A stretch of 11,045 nucleotides of DNA from Acidobacteriota bacterium (lineage in GTDB: Bacteria; Acidobacteriota; Terriglobia; Bryobacterales; JACQDG01). Shown in pieces: positions 5,472-11,045 of this stretch. The DNA is taken from the NCBI GenBank assembly GCA_016201195.1, contig JACQDI010000311.1:1-11045 (forward strand), read 5' to 3'. Numbering within the stretch: position 1 is the first letter of the stretch; each line of letters begins with the position of its first letter. Under the pieces are notes generated by a model, which saw only the letters and a list, made by a program, of their open reading frames with translations, ran no database searches and was not told the origin of the DNA. Position numbers and translations under genes: made by a program.

Positions 5472-6845
5472 TCAGGTCCACACCTGTTTCAGCATTTCCG
5501 CCAGGCTGGACTCCTGGTCGGGCAGTACGGTACGGAGGTCCACCAGGACGCGCTCGTCTTCCACGCGCGCCACTACCGGTGTGAAGCCTGTGCGCAGGCG
5601 GCGCTCACAGGTGGCGGCCGAGACGCCTGGCGGAGGATGGAGAGCGAGGAGAGTCGTTGGGAGTTCCATGGCGGGGGTCGAGCCGCCGCCGATTACCGAC
5701 CGGCCGCTCGCCAGCTCGCCACGGATCCCATGGAGCGAGGCAAGCAGCTTCGCCGCGCGATCGCGGATCTGCGCTTCGGTCTGGCTGAGCATGGCCAGGA
5801 TCGGGATGTGGTCGTAGCTTTCGAGCAGGTAGTCGCGCAGAGTGGCGCCGAGGACGGCATAGGTGAGCTTGTCGACGCGCAGGGCGCGAAACATCGGATT
5901 GCGGCGGATTCGCGCGATCCATTCTCTCTTGCCGGCGAGGATGCCGGCCTGCGGGCCGCCCAACAGCTTGTCACCGCTGAAGGTGACCACGTCCACGCCG
6001 GCGGCAATGCTTTCGCCGACCTGGGGTTCGGAGTCCAGGCCGTAACGCGTGAGGTCGACCAGGCATCCGCTGCCCAGATCCTCGACCACCGGCAGGCCTG
6101 TCTGATGGCCCAGCTCGACCAGCTCGGCGAGTGTGGGACGCTCGGTGAAGCCGACGATCTTGAAGTTGCTGCGGTGGACGCGGAGCAGCACGCGGGTCTG
6201 GTCGTTGATGGCGGCGCGGTAGTCTTCGATGCGGGTGCGGTTGGTGGTGCCGACCTCGCGCAAGCGGGCGCCGCTGCGGGCGAGGACATCGGGGATGCGG
6301 AAACCCTCGCCGATCTCGATCAGCTCGCCGCGAGAGACGACCACCTCGCCGCGCGCGGCCAGTTCGTGCAGGGCGAGGAAAATGGCGGCGGCGTTGTTGT
6401 TGACGACCACCGCCGGGGCGCCCAGAAGCCGCTCGAGCAGGGCGGCGGCGTGGACATCGCGCTTGCCGCGGGCGCCCGCGTCTAGGTCGTATTCCAGGTT
6501 GCTGTAGGCGCCGGCGGTCTGGCAAATCGCCTCGATGGCAGAGGCGGAGAGAGGCGCGCGGCCCAGATTGGTGTGCAGCACAACCCCGGTGGCGTTGATT
6601 ACCGGTCGCAACGAGAGAGTCGTAATCCGTCGGACGCGCTCGCCCACCTCTGCGCCCAGCCGGGCCAGCCGGTCCTGCACGCTGCGCTTCTCGCCGACTA
6701 CCTGGCGCAAATCGGCGAGAACTTCGCGCACCGCCGCCACCACCAGCGCGCGGGGAAACTCCAGTGTCGCGACGGCCGGATCCTTCAATACTTCATCGAC
6801 CGACGGCAGGACGCGAAAGTCAGCATGCGGAGAAACCTGCGGCAC
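5472..6845 (-). CDS. selA: L-seryl-tRNA(Sec) selenium transferase
   Basis: PLP enzyme converting seryl-tRNA(Sec) to selenocysteinyl-tRNA(Sec) with selenophosphate, in the cytosol. The 457 residues match the full-length bacterial SelA. Visible blocks are LPSVDEVL near the N-terminus (tRNA-binding region), RPVINATGVVLHTNLGRAPLS, YSNLEYDLDAGARGKR, VVNNNAAAIFLAL, VVEDLGSGCLVDL and TFSGDKLLGGPQAG, whose K293 aligns with the PLP lysine. The C-terminus has PPGVSAATCERRLRTG and VARVEDERVLVDLRTV. Start is ATG at 6845. Neighbours are unrelated: there is no selB, selC tRNA or selD in the window. It is convergent with the nucleotidyltransferase and divergent from the metallo-beta-lactamase gene with an 83-base gap. 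Identity is secure. Confidence 0.96.
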   Translation of the reverse strand: MPQVSPHADFRVLPSVDEVLKDPAVATLEFPRALVVAAVREVLADLRQVVGEKRSVQDRLARLGAEVGERVRRITTLSLRPVINATGVVLHTNLGRAPLSASAIEAICQTAGAYSNLEYDLDAGARGKRDVHAAALLERLLGAPAVVVNNNAAAIFLALHELAARGEVVVSRGELIEIGEGFRIPDVLARSGARLREVGTTNRTRIEDYRAAINDQTRVLLRVHRSNFKIVGFTERPTLAELVELGHQTGLPVVEDLGSGCLVDLTRYGLDSEPQVGESIAAGVDVVTFSGDKLLGGPQAGILAGKREWIARIRRNPMFRALRVDKLTYAVLGATLRDYLLESYDHIPILAMLSQTEAQIRDRAAKLLASLHGIRGELASGRSVIGGGSTPAMELPTTLLALHPPPGVSAATCERRLRTGFTPVVARVEDERVLVDLRTVLPDQESSLAEMLKQVWT

Positions 6846-6928
6846 GGTCCGATTCTAACAAACGAGCAAGCCAGAGGCAGCTTACCCCACTGGGCAACCT
6901 GTGCTACAAAGGGAGTGGCCAGCGGAAA

Positions 6929-7705
6929 ATGAGCGTCAAGATCTGCGTTCTCGGAAGCGGCAGCGGCGGCAACTGCACCTTAGTGGCCACGGAGCGGACG
7001 CGGCTGCTGGTTGACGCCGGGTTCAGCTTCCGTGAGATCCAGCAACGGCTGCGGAAGATCGGCGAGGACCCGGGTCGCGTGGACGCGGTTCTCATCACCC
7101 ACGAGCACAGCGACCACGTGGCCGGCCTGCCAACGCTCGCCAGGAAGTTGAAGAAACCGATCTTCGTCACCCCGCTGACCGAGAGCCGCCTGGACTGGGG
7201 CGAGGCCGAGCCGGTAATCGAGAAGTTCCACGCCGGGCAGCGGTGGTCGATCGGGGACATCCAGATCGACTCATTCACCATCCCGCACGACGCGGTCGAC
7301 CCGGTGGCCTTCTGCTTTCGCGCCGAAGGGATGAAGCTGGGCGTGGTCACCGACCTCGGCTACGTGCCCGAGTCGGTGAAGCAGCAGGTCCGGGGCTGCC
7401 AGCTTCTGGTGCTGGAGTCGAACCATGACCTGGACATGTTGAAGGTGGGACCCTATCCGTGGTTTGTGAAGCAGCGGGTGATGAGCCGGGTGGGACACCT
7501 TTCCAACCACGCCGTGTCAGAATTTCTGGGCGCCGACTATGACCGCAGCTCGCAGGTGCTGGTGCTGGCGCACCTGAGCGAGCAGAACAATCACCCCGAG
7601 ATCGCGCGCCTCACCGCCTCCCAGGCTCTCCGCGCCGCCGGCGCCCACGGCACGCGCTTGGTCCTGGCCGAGCAACGGCACCCCACCGAGATTTTCCAGT
7701 TTTAG
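6929..7705 (+). CDS. WalJ/YycJ-like metallo-beta-lactamase-fold hydrolase
   Basis: A 258-residue cytosolic metallo-beta-lactamase-fold protein of the WalJ/YycJ type, a family thought to act as nuclease in DNA maintenance. The N-terminus MSVKICVLGSGSGGNCTLV is diagnostic. The metal ligands are in THEHSDH (H58, H60, D62, H63), then HDAVDPVAF, VVTDLGYV, LESNHD, GHLSNHAVSEFL and LAHLSEQNNHPEIA. Start was set at ATG 6929, preceded by GGGAG at 6911-6915. The frame is open further upstream to 6764, but that extension is the complement of selA coding sequence and lacks family similarity. The stop codon TAG lies in the base of a 32-bp hairpin that separates it from purB by 79 bases. Exact substrate is not readable. 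Confidence 0.9.
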   Translation: MSVKICVLGSGSGGNCTLVATERTRLLVDAGFSFREIQQRLRKIGEDPGRVDAVLITHEHSDHVAGLPTLARKLKKPIFVTPLTESRLDWGEAEPVIEKFHAGQRWSIGDIQIDSFTIPHDAVDPVAFCFRAEGMKLGVVTDLGYVPESVKQQVRGCQLLVLESNHDLDMLKVGPYPWFVKQRVMSRVGHLSNHAVSEFLGADYDRSSQVLVLAHLSEQNNHPEIARLTASQALRAAGAHGTRLVLAEQRHPTEIFQF

Positions 7706-7776
7706 AATGCCACAGAGACACAGAGACACAGAGAATCACATTTCTTCTCTGTGCCTCTGTGTCTCTGTGGCATTCT
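7704..7776. repeat. 32-bp hairpin made of octamer repeats
   Basis: The left arm (7704-7735) contains AGAATGC then three CACAGAGA units; the right arm (7745-7776) is its reverse complement apart from one mismatch (A7726 opposite C7754). The loop is nine bases (7736-7744). The structure begins inside the stop codon of the metallo-beta-lactamase gene and ends one base before GGTG (7777-7780), the only Shine-Dalgarno-like bases before purB. No T-run follows, so it is not a standard terminator. Confidence 0.95.
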
Positions 7777-7784
7777 GGTGATCC

Positions 7785-9101
7785 ATGATCCCACGATACA
7801 CAAGGCCCGAGATGGGCCGCATCTGGACCGACCAGAACAAGTTCGCCACCTGGCTGAAGGTCGAACTGGCGGCCGCGGAGGCGCTGGCAGAGATGGGCGA
7901 GGTGCCGCGCGAGGCGGCGGAAACCCTGGCCCGCCACGCCGCCTTCGACACGGCGCGGATCCTCGAGATCGAGCGCGAGGTCAAGCACGACGTCATTGCG
8001 TTTACCACCTCGGTGGCGGAAAAGATGGCGGCGGCGGGGGCGGCCGAGGCTTCGCGCTGGCTCCATTACGGGCTGACGTCGAACGACGTGGTCGATACGG
8101 CGCAGGCGCTCCAGGTACAGGAAGCGTCCCGGCTGATCGCCGCCGGCCTGGATGGCCTGCACCAGGTGCTGGGCGAGCGGGCGCGGGAGTTTCAGCATGC
8201 CGTCTGCATCGGACGCACCCACGGCGTGCACGCTGAGCCGACCACCTTCGGTCTGAAGCTGGCCAACTGGTACGCCGAGGTAGGGCGGCAGATCCGGCGC
8301 TTTGCGGAAGCCAGCGAGCAGATGCGGGTGGGGAAAATCTCGGGCGCGGTCGGCGCCTTCGCTCACATCGGCCCGGAGGCCGAGGAGCGCATCTGCGCCA
8401 AGCTGGGGCTCGCGGCGGCTCCGATCTCGTCGCAGGTGATCCAGCGGGACCGCCACGCCCACTACCTTGCCGTGCTGGCCCTGATCGCCGCCACGCTGGA
8501 GAAGATCGCCCTCGAGATCCGCCACCTCCAGCGCACCGAGGTCCGCGAGGCCGAGGAGTATTTCTCGAAGGACCAGAAGGGTAGTTCGGCCATGCCCCAT
8601 AAGCGCAACCCGGTCACCTGCGAGCAGATCTGCGGCCTGGCACGCGTGGTGAGGGCCAACGCACTCGCCGGTTACGAGAACATCGCCTTGTGGCACGAGC
8701 GTGATATTTCTCACTCTTCGGTGGAGCGGGTGATCCTGCCCGATTCCACCATTCTGGTCGATTACCTACTGAACCGCACCACCCACATCGTCAAGACCCT
8801 GCTGGTTTACCCGGACCGGATGCGGCGGAACCTGGAATTGACCCAGGGTTTGGTTTTTTCGGGCCAATTACTGCTGGACTTGGCCGCCCGGGGGGTGCTG
8901 CGTGAGCAGGCATACGGCTGGGTGCAGCGCAACGCCATGCGGGCCTGGGAGACCGGGGAGAGTTTCCGCGACCTGGTCTACCTGGACAGTGATATATCTA
9001 ACATACTGAGTCCAAAAGACTTAGAAAGCGTCTTTGCACTCGAACGCCAGCTCCGCTACGTGGACCGGATCTTCCAGCGGGTGTTCGGAGCCAAAACTTA
9101 A
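7785..9101 (+). CDS. purB: Adenylosuccinate lyase
   Basis: Fumarase-superfamily enzyme of purine synthesis. It releases fumarate from SAICAR and from adenylosuccinate, giving AICAR and AMP, as a cytosolic homotetramer. The 438-residue length is typical of the bacterial short type. Motifs are RYTRPEMGRIWTDQNKF at the N-terminus, HYGLTSNDVVDTA, GRTHGVHAEPTTFG with H146 and H149, and the mobile serine loop signature SSAMPHKRNP at residues 267-276. The C-terminal domain ends in YVDRIFQRVFG. The ATG at 7785 gives MIPRYTRPEM, the usual N-terminus. Translation depends on a weak GGTG five bases before the start, right after the large hairpin. Identity is secure. Confidence 0.97.
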   Translation: MIPRYTRPEMGRIWTDQNKFATWLKVELAAAEALAEMGEVPREAAETLARHAAFDTARILEIEREVKHDVIAFTTSVAEKMAAAGAAEASRWLHYGLTSNDVVDTAQALQVQEASRLIAAGLDGLHQVLGERAREFQHAVCIGRTHGVHAEPTTFGLKLANWYAEVGRQIRRFAEASEQMRVGKISGAVGAFAHIGPEAEERICAKLGLAAAPISSQVIQRDRHAHYLAVLALIAATLEKIALEIRHLQRTEVREAEEYFSKDQKGSSAMPHKRNPVTCEQICGLARVVRANALAGYENIALWHERDISHSSVERVILPDSTILVDYLLNRTTHIVKTLLVYPDRMRRNLELTQGLVFSGQLLLDLAARGVLREQAYGWVQRNAMRAWETGESFRDLVYLDSDISNILSPKDLESVFALERQLRYVDRIFQRVFGAKT

Positions 9102-9114
9102 CGCGTTTTTTCAC

Positions 9115-9143
9115 TCGAAACTCCGAACAAAATCGGGTAGAAT
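9115..9143 (+). promoter_or_regulatory. Probable sigma70-type promoter for the receiver gene
   Basis: TCGAAA (9115-9120) and TAGAAT (9138-9143, five of six to TATAAT) are spaced by 17 bases in the short AT-richer gap after purB. The start of transcription would fall near 9150, leaving only the ribosome binding site as leader. Confidence 0.45.
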
Positions 9144-9152
9144 TGTAGGCAT

Positions 9153-9158
9153 AAGGAG
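9153..9158 (+). promoter_or_regulatory. Strong Shine-Dalgarno (AAGGAG) of the receiver gene
   Basis: AAGGAG lies eight bases before the ATG at 9167. It is the clearest ribosome binding site in the window and fixes the start of the receiver-like gene. Most other genes here lack one. Confidence 0.8.
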
Positions 9159-9166
9159 TCGTTGGG

Positions 9167-9634
9167 ATGGCCGTTAGGCACAAGGCTGGCGTTCGCGAGC
9201 GAGCGCCCGGGCCGGAAGTAGCCCGCGTGTTGCTGATGGAAGACGACGTAACGGCTCGTCTGGCCCTCCAGGCAGTTTTGAAAGCGAGCGGCTATGCCGT
9301 GGATTCAGCCACTTCCGCGCCGGAAGCCATGGACAAGCTGGAGAAGGGCCCCTACGACTTGGTGCTGTGCGGGATGTGCGGGGACACTCGCGACGAGTGC
9401 CGCCGCGTGATTGGTCACGCCCGGGCTCAGGAGTATAAGCCTGCCACCGCCTACCTGACGGCTTCGGGCGGCGAGGGCAAGCGCCCCAAGTCCGGCCGCC
9501 TGTTGATTGAGACGCAGGAAGTGCCCGCACTGCTGACCAAGATTGCCGATCTACTAGCTGACCGGGCCGCCGGCCGCGAGCGCCGCAACATGCGCCGCCG
9601 GCGCAGCCTGGAGCTCCTCGGGGTCGCCAACTAG
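9167..9634 (+). CDS. Degenerate response-regulator receiver-domain protein
   Basis: A 155-residue protein with a single receiver (CheY-like) domain and no output domain. RVLLMEDDVTARLALQAVLKASGYAVDSATSAPEAMDKL (from residue 20) gives the first strand, the acidic pair D26-D27 and the first two helices. The third strand reads YDLVLCGMCGD (63-73). The position that should be the phosphoacceptor Asp after DLVL-x is Gly69. The switch Thr/Ser region AYLTAS is present, but the usual KP after the fifth strand is not evident, and the segment there is GKRPKSGRLLIETQ. The C-terminus is basic (ERRNMRRRRSLELL). The first 19 residues are basic and unordered. It is monocistronic with its own promoter and ribosome binding site, so it looks expressed. 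It cannot be a classical phospho-switch; a pseudo-receiver acting by protein contact is the likely alternative. Confidence 0.85.
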   Translation: MAVRHKAGVRERAPGPEVARVLLMEDDVTARLALQAVLKASGYAVDSATSAPEAMDKLEKGPYDLVLCGMCGDTRDECRRVIGHARAQEYKPATAYLTASGGEGKRPKSGRLLIETQEVPALLTKIADLLADRAAGRERRNMRRRRSLELLGVAN

Positions 9635-9650
9635 GCGTCCCGGACGCACC

Positions 9651-9704
9651 GCTTTCACCACCAAGACACCAAGGCGCCAAGAAAACCAAAAGGTGGTGAA
9701 AAGC
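9651..9704. repeat. Octamer repeat within an inverted repeat, between convergent genes
   Basis: Octamer units CACCAAGA, CACCAAGG, CGCCAAGA lie at about 9659-9682, flanked by arms GCTTTCACCACC (9651-9662) and GGTGGTGAAAAGC (9692-9704) that pair over twelve bases with one bulged A. The structure sits between the converging ends of the receiver and oxidoreductase genes and its right arm touches the stop codon of the latter. No T-run follows on either strand, so a terminator role is possible but not shown. Confidence 0.7.
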
Positions 9705-10660
9705 TACCTTTGAACGCGCGCCGGAGTGCCTCCGCTGTTTTTGCTGCGCTGGGCGGCGTCCAGGAACGCGAAGATCTCCAGGGTTTCTTCGTTGGGCACC
9801 GGGGGCACGCCGGTCTGGAAAAACTGGATCACCTCGACCAGCAGCTTGCCGTAGTAGGCCCCTTTGTCGGGGCGGGATTGGCGGGCCTCGGTCGGGGTGT
9901 AGGCCACGCCGCCGTAAACCGAGGACCCTTTGCCGCGGGCGCAGCGCACCGTGCCGATGCGGCCGTCTTTCCAGCGACCCACCACCAGGTCGGCGTCCGG
10001 CGTCGAGGTGTTGGTCACCGATTCACACCCGGTTCCCATCAGCGTGTAGAGCATCTCGACGGCGTGGATCCCGTACCAGGAGAGTTCGAGCTGGTGGTGC
10101 GGCTCGAGCGGGCCCGGACCCCAGGTGAAGGCGCCGAGGATTGGGGGGGCCTTCAGTTGGACGGCCTGGTCGCTGTAGCGGAGGCTGGAACTGGAGAACC
10201 AGGGCGTGCCGCTCGCCTTGGCCAGGCGCGCGATCTCTTTGGCGTCGGCGTAGGTGGAGGCCAGGGGCTTGTCGATGAAGACGCGCTTCTTGGCGGCCAG
10301 CACGGGCTTCGCCTGCTCGAGGTGGACGCGGCCGTCCACGCTTTCGAGCAGCACGGCATCCACCTTCTGGACGAGCGCCGGGATGTCGGGCACGATCTCC
10401 ACCCCGTATTTGGTCTTCAGCGTTTCGGTGAATTTATCGAGGCGCGTGTAGCTCGATTCCACGTCCGGGCTGCCGCCGCGGTAGCCGGCTACCACCCGCG
10501 CGCCGGGGACGTGGTTCGGGTTCGACGCATTGTTGAGCAGCTCGGTGAAGGCGGTGACGTGCGAGGTGTCAAGGCCGATGATCCCCAATTTCAGATCAGC
10601 GGCCGGAGCAGCAGCCGCCAGCAACAGGATGGCAAGGATTCGAAGGGTCATGATGCGCAT
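9704..10660 (-). CDS. Secreted Gfo/Idh/MocA-family oxidoreductase
   Basis: A 318-residue NAD(P)-dependent sugar-type oxidoreductase family member. A signal peptide is clear: MRIMTLR then ILAILLLAAAA with an APA-A cleavage site after about residue 20, so the mature protein starts with the first Rossmann strand LKLGIIGLDTSH (23-34). The usual GxGxxG is altered to GIIGLD. The conserved EKP motif reads DKP (130-132, VFIDKPLAS). WYGIHAVEMLYTLMG and VVGRWKDGRIGTVRCARG belong to the C-terminal substrate domain. The signal peptide lacks a twin-arginine motif, which is unusual for an enzyme expected to carry a tightly bound nucleotide. A second ATG nine bases in (10649-10651) is equally possible. The gene diverges from recG with only 14 bases between the starts. 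Substrate unknown. Confidence 0.88.
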   Translation of the reverse strand: MRIMTLRILAILLLAAAAPAADLKLGIIGLDTSHVTAFTELLNNASNPNHVPGARVVAGYRGGSPDVESSYTRLDKFTETLKTKYGVEIVPDIPALVQKVDAVLLESVDGRVHLEQAKPVLAAKKRVFIDKPLASTYADAKEIARLAKASGTPWFSSSSLRYSDQAVQLKAPPILGAFTWGPGPLEPHHQLELSWYGIHAVEMLYTLMGTGCESVTNTSTPDADLVVGRWKDGRIGTVRCARGKGSSVYGGVAYTPTEARQSRPDKGAYYGKLLVEVIQFFQTGVPPVPNEETLEIFAFLDAAQRSKNSGGTPARVQR

Positions 10661-10674
10661 TGTACACTAGCGGC

Positions 10675-11045
10675 TTGGAACTCCACACACCGATTGCCTA
10701 CCTGAAAGGCGTGGGTCCGGCACGAGCGAAAATGCTCGAGTCCAAGGGCATCTTCACGGTGGAGGACCTGCTGTACTACGTCCCGTTCCGCTACGAGGAC
10801 CGCACCAACACCAAGCCCATCGCGCAGCTTGCTCCGGGGGAGATGGCCACGGTGGTGGCCGAGATCGCCTCGGCTAACCCGGTACGCTTTCGCCGCAGCG
10901 GCCTGCGCGCCTTCGAGGCGCGTGCCCGCGACGGCTCCGGCGAAACGCTGCTGTGCAAATGGTTTCGCAGCGACTACCTGGCGGGCATCCTCACGCCCGG
11001 CCAGCGGGTCGCCTTTTACGGCAAGATCGAGTACGACAGCTACGC
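10675..11045 (+). CDS. recG: ATP-dependent DNA helicase RecG, N-terminal part (3' end outside window)
   Basis: RecG remodels stalled replication forks and branched DNA. Only about 123 N-terminal residues are in the window: ELHTPIAYLKGVGPARAKML, a helix-hairpin-helix-like entry typical of RecG, then EDLLYYVPFRYEDRTN and the start of the wedge OB fold (GEMATVVAEIASA, VAFYGKIEYD). The helicase motifs lie beyond the window. The start is set at TTG 10675, since family similarity begins at the next codon and no ATG or GTG is near; a TTG at 10660 is an alternative that would overlap the divergent oxidoreductase start. No Shine-Dalgarno is visible. Confidence 0.92.
   Translation, partial: MELHTPIAYLKGVGPARAKMLESKGIFTVEDLLYYVPFRYEDRTNTKPIAQLAPGEMATVVAEIASANPVRFRRSGLRAFEARARDGSGETLLCKWFRSDYLAGILTPGQRVAFYGKIEYDSY

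Noticed and set aside
5637..6485. 282-codon plus-strand ORF opposite selA
   Set aside because: Antisense shadow of a well-recognised selA; Ala/Asp/Gln-rich without domain pattern.
6764..6928. Upstream extension of the metallo-beta-lactamase frame
   Set aside because: It mostly reads the complement of the selA start; family similarity begins exactly at the ATG at 6929.
9710..10705. 331-codon plus-strand ORF opposite the Gfo/Idh gene
   Set aside because: Antisense shadow; the minus-strand frame has a signal peptide and family motifs.
1..11045. tRNA genes, CRISPR arrays or intact insertion sequences
   Set aside because: No T-loop/acceptor pattern, no spaced direct repeats of CRISPR length and no transposase motif seen on either strand.

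Overview
The window reads as chromosomal DNA of a high-GC soil bacterium, most likely an Acidobacteriota (Bryobacterales/Solibacter-like). The evidence is the overall protein flavour, a relic of a Ser/Thr kinase fused to a TolB/WD40-like propeller (a family greatly expanded in that phylum), secreted Gfo/Idh and nitrilase-like enzymes, and many short tandem repeats at gene borders. This placement is inferred from recognition, not from a database search.

Layout, left to right. The 3' part of glyA (+) runs into a heptamer repeat that supplies its stop codon, followed at once by a GT4 glycosyltransferase (+). An 886-base stretch without a convincing protein gene (1884-2769) comes next. It starts with a very AT-rich patch carrying two perfect DnaA-box matches in opposite orientation, continues with about 570 bases of purine-rich, strongly self-complementary sequence that I read as a candidate large structured RNA on the + strand, then an octamer repeat with a T-run, then a good sigma70-type promoter and a heptamer-repeat leader in front of efp (+). 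Convergent to efp is a secreted carbon-nitrogen hydrolase (-), preceded by a decayed kinase-propeller pseudogene (-). Divergent from that is a two-gene unit (+) of a small charged protein overlapping a nucleotidyltransferase-fold protein, a possible toxin-antitoxin-like pair. selA (-) is divergent from a WalJ/YycJ-like metallo-beta-lactamase protein (+). That gene is followed by purB (+), with a 32-bp near-perfect hairpin of octamer repeats filling the gap between them. A receiver-like protein (+) lacking the phosphorylatable Asp, a secreted Gfo/Idh/MocA oxidoreductase (-) and the start of recG (+) finish the window.

Most genes are ordinary housekeeping: one-carbon metabolism, translation of proline stretches, selenocysteine synthesis, purine synthesis and recombination. 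No operon of related function is evident and neighbours are mostly unrelated. The parts worth attention are the putative structured RNA at about 2040-2612, the paired DnaA boxes, the family of 7-8 bp tandem repeats placed at gene boundaries, an EF-P with Asn at the normally Lys/Arg modified loop tip, and the degenerate receiver. No tRNA, rRNA, CRISPR array or intact insertion sequence was seen.
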